Part shown: one piece after another, positions 28,491 through 35,798 of the stretch | How the letters are laid out: every line of letters begins with the position of its first letter | How positions within the stretch are numbered: position 1 is the stretch's first letter | NCBI GenBank assembly: GCA_028869595.1 | Contig: JAGWRU010000224.1 | Span: forward strand, 1 to 45,702 | DNA from: Rhodospirillales bacterium | GTDB lineage: Bacteria; Pseudomonadota; Alphaproteobacteria; Acetobacterales; Acetobacteraceae | Length of the DNA: 45,702 bases | Reading direction: 5' to 3' | Position numbers and translations under genes: made by a program | Notes under the pieces: generated by a model | What the model was told of the DNA's origin: nothing | What the model saw: the letters and a program-made list of their open reading frames with translations, nothing else | Databases searched by the model: none

Positions 28491-29783
28491 TCAGGCGATC
28501 AGGATCGCGCGGATATCGTTGACATTGGTCAGGGTCGGGCCGGTGCGGATCAGCGCGCCGATCGCATCGAACAGGCTGTAGCTGTCATGCGCGGCCAGCA
28601 CCGCGCGGGGGTCAAGGCCGCAGGCGCGGGCGCGCGTGAGCGTGTCCGGGCCGATCAGCGCGCCGGCCGCATCCTCGGTGCCGTCGATCCCGTCCGTGTC
28701 GCCGGCCACCGCCCAGATGCCGGGCGCGCCCTTCAGGGCGACCGCCAGGCCGAGCAGGAATTCGGTGTTGCGCCCGCCGCGTCCGGCAGGGCCGGTGCCG
28801 ATCGAAACCGTGGTCTCGCCGCCCGAAAGCAGCACGGCCGGGGCGGGCAGGGGCGTGCCATGGGCTGCGACGGCATGGGCGATGCCGGCCATCAGCGTGC
28901 CGGCCTCGCGCGATTCCCCCTCCAGCGCATCGCCCAGGATCAGCGGCGCGAGGCCCAGCGCGCGCGCCGTGTCGGCGGCGGCGCGCAGCGCCATCATCGG
29001 GGTTGCGATCATGCGGAAGTCCGCATGACCGAGGCTGCCGGGCTTGGGCGTTTCCTCGGCCGCGGCGGCAAGATGGGCGGCAATGGCCGGGGGCGGGTCG
29101 ATCGCGTACCGCGCAAGGATCGCGCGCGCCTCGGCGAAGCGGGTGGCATCGGCAACCGTCGGGCCGGAGCCGATCACCCCCGGATCGTCGCCCGGCACGT
29201 CGCTGATGGCGAGCGTCACCACCCGCGCCGGCCTGGCCGCCGCCGCCAGCCTTCCGCCCTTGATCGCCGAGAGATGTTTGCGCACGCAATTCATTTCGGT
29301 GATCGTCGCCCCGGAGGCCAGCAGGGCGCGATTGACCGCCTGCTTATCCGCGAGGCTAAGCCCCGGTGCCGGGGCGGCCAGCAGCGCCGAAGCGCCGCCC
29401 GACATCAGCGCCAGCACCAGATCCTCCGGCCCCAGCCCGCGCACCGCCGCCAGCAGCGCGGCCGCGCCCGCCTCGCTATTGGCGTCCGGCACCGGATGCG
29501 ATGCCTCGATCACCCGGATGCGCCGTGTCGGCACGGCATGGCCATAGCGGGTGACGACGACGCCTTCCAGCGCGACATCCGGCCAGGCATCTTCCAGCGC
29601 GGCCGCCATCACGGCGGCGGATTTGCCGCCCCCCACCACCACGCAGCGCCCCGAACGCGGCTTGTCCGGCAGATGGCCGGCCAGCACGCGGCGCGGATCC
29701 GCCGCGGCGATGGCGGCATCGAAGATCGCGCGCAACGCCGCCTCGGCGCGTGACGCCGTCCAGCCCGATCCGTCAGCCGCCAT
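28491..29783 (-). CDS. ttuD: Glycerate 2-kinase (MOFRL/TtuD family)
   Basis: Type II glycerate kinase of 430 residues with the GckA/TtuD fold. CVVVGGGKSAAVMAAALED lies near residue 47. The middle has LVLALMSGGASALLAAPAPG and VTLAISDVPGDDPGVIGSGP. The C-terminal MOFRL region contains VLLSGGETTVSI and GRGGRNTEFLLGLA, then AGDTDGIDGTEDAAGA. The enzyme phosphorylates D-glycerate to 2-phosphoglycerate. ATG 29783 is chosen because GAAGGGAAAG precedes it; the in-frame start at 29903 lies in the divergent leader. It probably forms an operon with pyk. The name hydroxypyruvate reductase is often used wrongly for this family. Confidence 0.92.
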   Translation of the reverse strand: MAADGSGWTASRAEAALRAIFDAAIAAADPRRVLAGHLPDKPRSGRCVVVGGGKSAAVMAAALEDAWPDVALEGVVVTRYGHAVPTRRIRVIEASHPVPDANSEAGAAALLAAVRGLGPEDLVLALMSGGASALLAAPAPGLSLADKQAVNRALLASGATITEMNCVRKHLSAIKGGRLAAAARPARVVTLAISDVPGDDPGVIGSGPTVADATRFAEARAILARYAIDPPPAIAAHLAAAAEETPKPGSLGHADFRMIATPMMALRAAADTARALGLAPLILGDALEGESREAGTLMAGIAHAVAAHGTPLPAPAVLLSGGETTVSIGTGPAGRGGRNTEFLLGLAVALKGAPGIWAVAGDTDGIDGTEDAAGALIGPDTLTRARACGLDPRAVLAAHDSYSLFDAIGALIRTGPTLTNVNDIRAILIA

Positions 29784-29901
29784 CCGCTTTCCCTTCCCCT
29801 CGGCGCGGCGCAGTATGGCGAAGCCGGGGCGGACACGCCATGTAGCTTTGCGCGGATCGGCAAATCCACGAGGATCGCCTATCGCAGGCAGGAGAACCGT
29901 C

Positions 29902-29925
29902 AATGCCAGGGATAATGCCAGGGAT
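29902..29925. repeat. Perfect 12-bp tandem duplication ahead of the DUF1244 gene
   Basis: AATGCCAGGGAT occurs twice head to tail, at 29902-29913 and 29914-29925. Each copy carries an ATG and an AGGGA. The second AGGGA is correctly placed to be the ribosome binding site of the DUF1244 gene at 29932. The duplication encodes MPGI twice in the short upstream ORF. Confidence 0.9.
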
Positions 29926-29935
29926 CAGGTCATGA
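29903..29935 (+). CDS. Candidate 10-codon leader ORF (uORF) overlapping the DUF1244 start
   Basis: ATG 29903 opens a frame reading MPGIMPGIRS and stops at TGA 29933-29935, which overlaps the DUF1244 start codon (ATGA at 29932). AGGAG at 29890-29894 stands 8 bases before its ATG, a better site than that of DUF1244 itself. The layout is that of a translationally coupled leader peptide. It could also be chance: the peptide is a duplicated tetrapeptide plus two residues and has no recognisable function. Confidence 0.35.
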   Translation: MPGIMPGIRS

Positions 29936-30246
29936 GCGTACCGGAAATGGATGAGGCCACCCGCATCGCGCTGGAAGCCGCCGCGTTCCGCCGATTGGTG
30001 GCGCATCTGCGCGAGCGCAGCGACGTGCAGAATATCGATCTGATGAATCTCGCCGGGTTCTGCCGCAACTGCCTGTCGCGCTGGTATCGCGAGGCGGCGG
30101 CGGAGCAGGGCATCGCACTCACCGATCCGGATGCGCGCGAGATCGTGTACGGCATGCCGTATAAGCAGTGGCAGGCGCAGTTTCAGCGCGAGGCGACGGC
30201 GGCGCAGAAAGCCGCCTTCGCCGCCACCCCGAAGGAGGGGCATTGA
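29932..30246 (+). CDS. DUF1244 family protein
   Basis: Cytoplasmic protein of 104 residues matching the DUF1244 family, which is widespread in alpha- and gammaproteobacteria and has no settled function. The hallmark segment is NIDLMNLAGFCRNCLSRWY with a CxxC pair, followed by DPDAREIVYGMPYKQWQAQ. The two cysteines could bind metal, but only one pair is visible. ATG 29932 is preferred, with an internal ATG at 29947. Its stop is 2 bases before the GapR-like gene, so the two are co-transcribed, and it is divergent from ttuD. Confidence 0.88.
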   Translation: MSVPEMDEATRIALEAAAFRRLVAHLRERSDVQNIDLMNLAGFCRNCLSRWYREAAAEQGIALTDPDAREIVYGMPYKQWQAQFQREATAAQKAAFAATPKEGH

Positions 30247-30248
30247 CC

Positions 30249-30608
30249 ATGGCCAAGCCCGGCGCTAATGCCCCCGCCCCACGACGCGGAAGGCGCAGCA
30301 TGGCCCTCGATCATCCCGACGCGACGAAAACCGCGCATCCCGATGCGACGAAAACCGCCGCGCCGAAGCCGGAAACCGGCGGTATCGCGGCCGACCGGCT
30401 GCGCAGCCTGATCGACCGCATCGAGCGGCTGGAGGAGGAGCGCAAGGCACTTGCCAGCGACATCAAGGACATCTACGCCGAGGCCAAATCGGCCGGCTTC
30501 GATGTCAAGGTGATCCGTCAGCTGATCCGCATCCGCAAGCAGGAGCCGGCGGATGTGGAGGAGCAGGAGACGCTGCTCGATCTCTATCGCCGCGCGCTCG
30601 GTATGTAG
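30249..30608 (+). CDS. gapR: DUF2312/GapR-family nucleoid-associated protein
   Basis: Protein of 119 residues. Its C-terminal ~75 residues (DRLRSLIDRIERLEEERKAL; IYAEAKSAGFDVKVIRQLIR) match DUF2312, the family of Caulobacter GapR, a coiled-coil protein that clamps overtwisted DNA ahead of replication and transcription. ATG 30249 has AAGGAGGGG 8 bases upstream. An alternative ATG at 30300 (GGAAGG upstream) would give 102 residues, nearer the usual family length. The extra N-terminus is basic and contains the duplicated octapeptide HPDATKTA. It lies directly after the DUF1244 gene. Confidence 0.88.
   Translation: MAKPGANAPAPRRGRRSMALDHPDATKTAHPDATKTAAPKPETGGIAADRLRSLIDRIERLEEERKALASDIKDIYAEAKSAGFDVKVIRQLIRIRKQEPADVEEQETLLDLYRRALGM
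30312..30359. repeat. 24-bp direct repeat in the GapR N-terminus
   Basis: Two adjacent 24-base units (30312-30335 and 30336-30359) differ at two positions and encode the octapeptide HPDATKTA twice. The repeat is in frame and lies in the variable tail before the conserved coiled coil. Confidence 0.9.
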
Positions 30609-30614
30609 GGCGCG

Positions 30615-32336
30615 TCAGCCTTTCCCATGCAGCGCGGCAAGCGTTGCGGCATGGGCGCGCACCACCAACAGGCGGCGGATTTTCTGGGTCGGCGTCAGCA
30701 GCCCGTTTTCCTGGGTGAAGGGCGCGACCAGCGCGTGGCGGCGGATGCGCTCGGTCACCGACAGGCGCAGATTAGCGCGCGCCACTGCCAGCGCCACCGC
30801 TTCCTCGCCGTATCCTTCCGCCGCCACCACCAGCGCCGAAAGCGCGGTGCGGCCATCGCCGGCGATCACCGCCTGGGCGATCTCGGGCTCGGCCATCAGC
30901 ATGCCCTCGACCTTGGCGGGCGAGACATTCTCCCCGCCCGACAGCACGATCATGTCCTTCTTGCGATCGGTGATGACCAGGAACCCGTCCGCATCGAGAT
31001 GGCCGATATCGCCGGTATGCAGCCAGCCATCGCGGATCACCTGCGCGGTGGCCGCCTGACTGCCCCAGTAGCCATCCATGACCAGATCGCCGCGCACCAG
31101 GATTTCGCCATCGCCGGCAATGCGTAGATCGACGCCGGGGAAAGGCGGGCCGACGGTTTCGATGCGCCGGCTGCCGGGCGGCGTGGCGCTGATCACCGGC
31201 CCGGCCTCGGTCTGGCCGTAGCCTTGCAGCAGCGGCAATCCCAGCGCCAGAAAGAACCGCCCGACTTCGGGGTCAAGCCGCGCCCCGCCGGAAATCGCCG
31301 CCACCACCCGCCCGCCGAAGCGCGCGCGCACCTTGGCCGCCACCAGCCGGTCGAGGAAGGGCGCGGCGATCCTTTCGCCCACCGACAGCCGAAGCCCGTC
31401 GATCCGCTTCGTTCCGATGCGCAGCGTGGCCGCGAACAAGGCCCGCCGGACGCGGCGCTCCCGCCCGACCTGCAGAAGAACGCGGTTGCGGATCACCTCC
31501 AGCACGCGCGGCACGGCGGTGACGATGGTCGGGCGGATCTGCAGCAGGTCGGCGGCGAGGTGCTCCACCCCGCGCGCATAAACGATCTCGGTGCCGAGGG
31601 AGAGCAGGAAGAACTGCCCGACCGTATGTTCGTAACTATGCGACAGCGGCAGGAACGACAGATAGACCCCGTGCGCGAGATCGAGCGCGCCGATCAGCGT
31701 GGCCGCTCCCCGGCAATTGGACAGGATCGCCCGGTGCGGCGTCATCACCCCTTTCGGCGCGCCGCCCGTGCCGGAGGTATAGATCAGGCAGGCCATGGCA
31801 CCGGGCGGGATCGTGGCGGCCTCGGCGGCGATGTCGCGGATCGGCAGGTCGGGCGTCAGGAGATCGTCCCAGAACAGGGTGCGGGTGGCCGGATCGGCGG
31901 CGCCGAGCGGCTCCATCGTCACCAGCAGATCGAGCCCGCCGGCCAGCCTGCCCGCCGCCATCACCGCCGCGCCATGCCGCGCGGAGGAGACGATGGCCGC
32001 GCGCGCCCCGCTATCGGCCAGGATATGGGCGTGATCCTCGACCGTGTTGGTGGTGTAGGTGGGCACCGGCACGGCCCGGATAGCCATCAGCGCGGTTTCC
32101 GCGATGGGGTATTCGGGACGGTTTTCGGCGACGATCAGCACCCGGTCGCCCGGGCTGATGCCGGCCTCGCGCAGCGCCCGGGCGAGGGCGGCGGCGCGGC
32201 GGGCGAAGACCGCCCAGGTGATGCTCTGCCACGCCCCGTCCCGCCAGACGCGCAACATTGGCCGGCGTGCCCATAGCCGGGCGCGGTCGAACATCATGCT
32301 GGCCAGATTAGGCCAATGGGGATACGGGTCGGCCAT
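30615..32336 (-). CDS. AMP-forming long-chain acyl-CoA ligase
   Basis: ANL-superfamily ligase of 573 residues. The adenylation P-loop is LIYTSGTGGAPKGVMTPH, followed by FLPLSHSYEHTVGQF, LQGYGQTEAGPVIS (A5) and WLHTGDIGHLDADGFLVI with DRKKDMIVLSGGENVSP. It resembles FadD15/FAA-type long-chain fatty-acid-CoA ligases. It activates fatty acids or similar carboxylates at the membrane. ATG 32336 is chosen because AGGA stands 7 bases upstream and the N-terminus (YPHWPNLASMMFDRARLW) fits the family; the longer ORF reads through the divergent promoter region. Substrate chain length cannot be read from the sequence. Confidence 0.9.
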   Translation of the reverse strand: MADPYPHWPNLASMMFDRARLWARRPMLRVWRDGAWQSITWAVFARRAAALARALREAGISPGDRVLIVAENRPEYPIAETALMAIRAVPVPTYTTNTVEDHAHILADSGARAAIVSSARHGAAVMAAGRLAGGLDLLVTMEPLGAADPATRTLFWDDLLTPDLPIRDIAAEAATIPPGAMACLIYTSGTGGAPKGVMTPHRAILSNCRGAATLIGALDLAHGVYLSFLPLSHSYEHTVGQFFLLSLGTEIVYARGVEHLAADLLQIRPTIVTAVPRVLEVIRNRVLLQVGRERRVRRALFAATLRIGTKRIDGLRLSVGERIAAPFLDRLVAAKVRARFGGRVVAAISGGARLDPEVGRFFLALGLPLLQGYGQTEAGPVISATPPGSRRIETVGPPFPGVDLRIAGDGEILVRGDLVMDGYWGSQAATAQVIRDGWLHTGDIGHLDADGFLVITDRKKDMIVLSGGENVSPAKVEGMLMAEPEIAQAVIAGDGRTALSALVVAAEGYGEEAVALAVARANLRLSVTERIRRHALVAPFTQENGLLTPTQKIRRLLVVRAHAATLAALHGKG

Positions 32337-32403
32337 GGCACATCCTGGCCGGCACCGCCGCGTCGGGGCAAGCACGGGCCCGCCATGCGCGGGCATGCCG
32401 TCT

Positions 32404-32432
32404 TTGAACTCGGCGCCGCACCGCCATATGTA
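32404..32432 (+). promoter_or_regulatory. Candidate sigma-70-type promoter for pepF
   Basis: TTGAAC (32404-32409) and TATGTA (32427-32432) are separated by 17 bases. They lie in the divergent gap between the acyl-CoA ligase and pepF, about 36 bases before the pepF ATG. Match to consensus is partial, so this is a candidate only. Confidence 0.35.
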
Positions 32433-32468
32433 GAGGCGACAACCGGCTGAGCAGGAGAGATACGCCGT

Positions 32469-34307
32469 ATGCGGACCCAGCGCCCCGAGACCTCGCCCGC
32501 CTGCCACGCCGCCGCCGAGGCGGCCGCCGGTCCGACCGTCGATCCGAGCGGGGCGCTGCCCAGCTGGAATCTGGCCGATCTCTATCCCGGACCGGACAGT
32601 GCCGAGGTGAACGCCGAAGCCGATGCGGCGGAGGCCGAGGCGCGCGCCTTCGCCGCCACCTATGGCGGCAAGGTGGCAAGCCTTTCCGCCGCTTCCCTGG
32701 CCGAGGCGATCGCCCAATTCGAGGCGATCGAGGAGCGGCTGGGCAAGCTCGGCTCCTACGCGCAATTGCTGTTTGCCGCGGACAGCACCGATGCGGCGAT
32801 CGGGCGTTTCTATCAGGGCATCAGCGAGCGCTGCACCGCGATCGGCGTGCATCTGCTGTTCTTCACCCTGGAGCTGAACCGGATCGAGGATGCGCCGATG
32901 GCGGTGCTGGCCGCCGATCCGGCGCTGGCGAAATGGCAGCCCTGGCTGCGCGATCTGCGCGTCTTCCGCCCGCACCAGCTATCGGACGAGGTGGAGAAGC
33001 TGCTGGCGGAAAAGGACGTCGCCGGACGCGCCGCCTGGAGCCGGCTGTTCGACGAGACCATGGCCGGGCTGCGCGTGACGGTGCGCGGCGAGGAACTGCC
33101 CGTGGCCAGCGCGCTGAACAAGCTTTCCGATCCCGACCGGGCGCTGCGCCAGGCCGCCGGCCAGGCGATCGGCGAGACGTTTCAGAAGAATATCCGCCTG
33201 TTCTCGCTGATCACCAACACGCTGGCCAAGGACAAGGAGATCGTCGATACGTGGCGGCGCTATCCCCGCCCGGGCAGTTACCGCAACCGTTCGAACATGG
33301 TCGAGGACGAGGTGGTCGATGCGCTGGTCGGCGCCGTGCAGGCCGATTACGGGCGGATCGCGCATCGCTATTATCGGCTGAAGGCGGGCTGGCTCGGCCT
33401 TGAGAAATTGCAGCATTGGGACCGCAACGCGCCGCTGCCCGAGGATGTCGATCGCGCCATCCCCTGGGAGGAGGCGCGGCGCCGGGTGCTGGATGCCTAT
33501 GGCGCGTTCAGCCCCGTCATGGCGGAAATCGGCGGGCGCTTCTTCGCGCGCGGCTGGATCGATGCCGGGCCCAATCCGGGCAAGGCGGGGGGTGCGTTCT
33601 CGCACCCGGTGGTGCCCTCGGCGCATCCCTACATCCTGATGAACTATCACGGCCGCACCCGCGACGTGATGACGCTGGCGCATGAGCTGGGCCATGGCGT
33701 GCATCAGGTCCTGGCCGCCGAGCAGGGCTATCTGCTTTCCGGCACGCCGCTGACGCTTGCGGAAACCGCCTCGGTCTTCGGCGAGATGCTGACCTTCCGC
33801 GCGCTGCTGGATGCCGAGACCGATCCGGCCCGCAGACGGGTGATGCTGGCGGCCAAGGTCGAGGACATGATCAACACGGTGATCCGCCAGATCGCCTTCT
33901 ACAGCTTCGAAACCCGCCTGCATGACGAGCGGCGCAAGGGCGAATTGCTGCCGCAGCGGATCGGCGAGATCTGGCGCGGCGTGCAGACCGAGAGCCTGGG
34001 ACCGATCTTCGAATTCAGCCCGGAATATGACGTATTCTGGGCCTATGTGCCGCATTTCGTGCACTCTCCCTTCTATGTCTATGCCTATGCTTTTGGCGAC
34101 TGTCTGGTGAATGCGCTGTACGGCGTGTTCCGCGACGGGCATCCCGGATTTGCCGCGAAATATCTCGATCTGCTGCGCGCCGGCGGCACCCGCCGGCACA
34201 GGGAATTGCTGGCGCCGTTCGGTCTCGATGCGTCCGATCCGGGCTTCTGGAAACGCGGCCTCGACGTGATTTCGGGCTTCATCGACGAGCTGGAGCGAAC
34301 CGCCTGA
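32469..34307 (+). CDS. pepF: M3 family oligoendopeptidase F
   Basis: Zinc metallopeptidase of 612 residues. The HExxH motif is at His405-Glu406-His409 (MTLAHELGHGVH) and the third ligand Glu432 is in LAETASVFGEML. The C-terminal substrate-binding segment is present (FWAYVPHFVHSPFYVYAYAF). It is a cytoplasmic enzyme that degrades oligopeptides, with the normal length for PepF. AGGAGAG lies about 9 bases before the ATG. Its stop codon overlaps the next start by one base (TGATG), so the ABC1 kinase is translationally coupled to it. Confidence 0.95.
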   Translation: MRTQRPETSPACHAAAEAAAGPTVDPSGALPSWNLADLYPGPDSAEVNAEADAAEAEARAFAATYGGKVASLSAASLAEAIAQFEAIEERLGKLGSYAQLLFAADSTDAAIGRFYQGISERCTAIGVHLLFFTLELNRIEDAPMAVLAADPALAKWQPWLRDLRVFRPHQLSDEVEKLLAEKDVAGRAAWSRLFDETMAGLRVTVRGEELPVASALNKLSDPDRALRQAAGQAIGETFQKNIRLFSLITNTLAKDKEIVDTWRRYPRPGSYRNRSNMVEDEVVDALVGAVQADYGRIAHRYYRLKAGWLGLEKLQHWDRNAPLPEDVDRAIPWEEARRRVLDAYGAFSPVMAEIGGRFFARGWIDAGPNPGKAGGAFSHPVVPSAHPYILMNYHGRTRDVMTLAHELGHGVHQVLAAEQGYLLSGTPLTLAETASVFGEMLTFRALLDAETDPARRRVMLAAKVEDMINTVIRQIAFYSFETRLHDERRKGELLPQRIGEIWRGVQTESLGPIFEFSPEYDVFWAYVPHFVHSPFYVYAYAFGDCLVNALYGVFRDGHPGFAAKYLDLLRAGGTRRHRELLAPFGLDASDPGFWKRGLDVISGFIDELERTA

Positions 34308-35662
34308 TGGCAAGCGAAAGTGAAGGCGGCTCGCTGTTCGGCGAAATCCGCCGCTTTGCCCGCACCTCCGGCGCGGTGGGCGGCATCGCCGCGCGGGTGG
34401 CCGGCGAGCGGGTCTTCGGCATCCGCACCGATCGGGCGGCGCATGCGGAGGATCTGAAGGCGGTGCTCGGCGGCCTGAAAGGGCCGCTGATGAAGGTGGC
34501 GCAGTTTCTGTCCACCGTGCCCGATGCGCTGCCGGCGGAATATGCCGAAGAGCTGGCGCAATTGCAGTCCAACGCCCCGGCCATGGGCTGGGGTTTCGTG
34601 CGCCGGCGCATGGCCGCCGAGCTGGGCGCGGGCTGGGAACAGCGCTTTGCCAGTTTCGGGCGCGAAGCGGCGGCGGCGGCAAGCCTGGGCCAGGTCCATC
34701 GCGCCCGTCTGCCCGATGGGCGGGATGTCGCCTGCAAGCTGCAATATCCCGATATGCCCAGCACCGTGGATGCCGATCTGCGCCAGCTTCGCCTGGCCAT
34801 GGCGCTGTATCACCGTATGGACAATGCGATCCAGCACGAGGAAATCTACAAGGAACTCGCCGAGCGTCTGCGCGAGGAGCTGGATTATCAGCGCGAGGCG
34901 GCGCAGATGCGCCTCTATCGTCTGATGCTGGCGGACGAGGCCGATGCGCATGTGCCGGAGCCGATTGCCGAATTCTCCACCCGGCGTCTGCTGACCATGA
35001 CCTGGCTGGATGGCCGCCCGCTGATGGCGCGACTGGCGGAAAATCCGCCGCAGGAGGAGCGCAACCGCATCGCGCGCGCGCTGTTCCGCGCCTGGTACGT
35101 GCCGTTCTACCGCTATGGCGTGATCCATGGCGATCCGCATCTGGGCAATTACCAGGTGCGTCCGGATGGCAGCGTCAACCTGCTGGATTTCGGGGCGATC
35201 CGGGTTTTCCCGCCGCGTTTCGTGGGCGGGGTGATCGCGCTGTACGAAGCGGTGCGCGACGGCAACGAGGCCGGCACGCGGGCCGCCTATGAGACCTGGG
35301 GCTTCACCGATCTGACCGATGAGAAGCTGGAGGCGCTGAATACCTGGGCGCGCTTCCTCTATCAGCCGCTGATCGAGGATCGTGTGCGCCGCATCCAGGA
35401 AACCGACGACACGCAATTCGGCCGGGCAGTGGCCGAGAAAGTCCATAAAGGGCTGCAGAAGGCGGGCGGGGTGAAGCCGCCGCGCGAATTCGTGCTGATG
35501 GATCGCTCCGCCATCGGGTTGGGCGGGGTGTTTCTGCGGCTTGGCGCGGAGCTCAACTGGTCGCAGCTTTTCCGCGAATTGATCGAGGGTTTCGACGAAA
35601 CCGCGATGGCCGCGCGTCAGCAGGCAGCTTTGGCCGAGGCGGGGGTGCCGCCGGCCGGCTAG
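34307..35662 (+). CDS. ABC1/UbiB-family atypical kinase
   Basis: Protein of 451 residues in the ABC1 (ADCK/UbiB) family. The KxGQ region reads GPLMKVAQFLST, with alanine in place of the usual glycine. The alanine-rich nucleotide loop is AAAASLGQVHRA, the ion-pair lysine is in DVACKLQYP, the catalytic loop is VIHGDPHLGNYQV and the metal motif is LLDFGAI. No C-terminal membrane segments like those of UbiB are evident, and no ubi genes are nearby, so a role in ubiquinone synthesis is unproven. Family members are ATPases or kinases linked to quinone and lipid metabolism. It follows pepF directly. Confidence 0.9.
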   Translation: MASESEGGSLFGEIRRFARTSGAVGGIAARVAGERVFGIRTDRAAHAEDLKAVLGGLKGPLMKVAQFLSTVPDALPAEYAEELAQLQSNAPAMGWGFVRRRMAAELGAGWEQRFASFGREAAAAASLGQVHRARLPDGRDVACKLQYPDMPSTVDADLRQLRLAMALYHRMDNAIQHEEIYKELAERLREELDYQREAAQMRLYRLMLADEADAHVPEPIAEFSTRRLLTMTWLDGRPLMARLAENPPQEERNRIARALFRAWYVPFYRYGVIHGDPHLGNYQVRPDGSVNLLDFGAIRVFPPRFVGGVIALYEAVRDGNEAGTRAAYETWGFTDLTDEKLEALNTWARFLYQPLIEDRVRRIQETDDTQFGRAVAEKVHKGLQKAGGVKPPREFVLMDRSAIGLGGVFLRLGAELNWSQLFRELIEGFDETAMAARQQAALAEAGVPPAG

Positions 35663-35714
35663 GGCGCCAGGCGCGGCGAAACGTGGCATCTGGCGCAGCC
35701 GTCATGGCGGCTTG

Positions 35715-35780
35715 AAGAGCGCGGCAGTGCAGCGATACTCTGTCATTTCCTTCCCGAGGCGATCGGGAAGCGCCGCTCTT
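35715..35780 (+). promoter_or_regulatory. Nested hairpin in the leader of the FUSC efflux operon
   Basis: CTTCCCGA (35750-35757) and TCGGGAAG (35763-35770) form a perfect 8-bp stem around GGCGA. An outer pair AAGAGCG (35715-35721) and CGCTCTT (35774-35780) could enclose it. The structure ends 18 bases before the preferred TTG start and just ahead of AGAGGTG. It could act as an attenuator or protect the leader. If translation began at TTG 35712 it would be coding sequence, which I consider less likely. Confidence 0.45.
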
Positions 35781-35798
35781 GCCGTGCAGAGGTGTCGT

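Noticed and set aside
29902-29925. CRISPR-like or insertion-site duplication
   Set aside because: Only two 12-bp units with no spacers, and no transposase or inverted ends nearby. A simple tandem duplication explains it.
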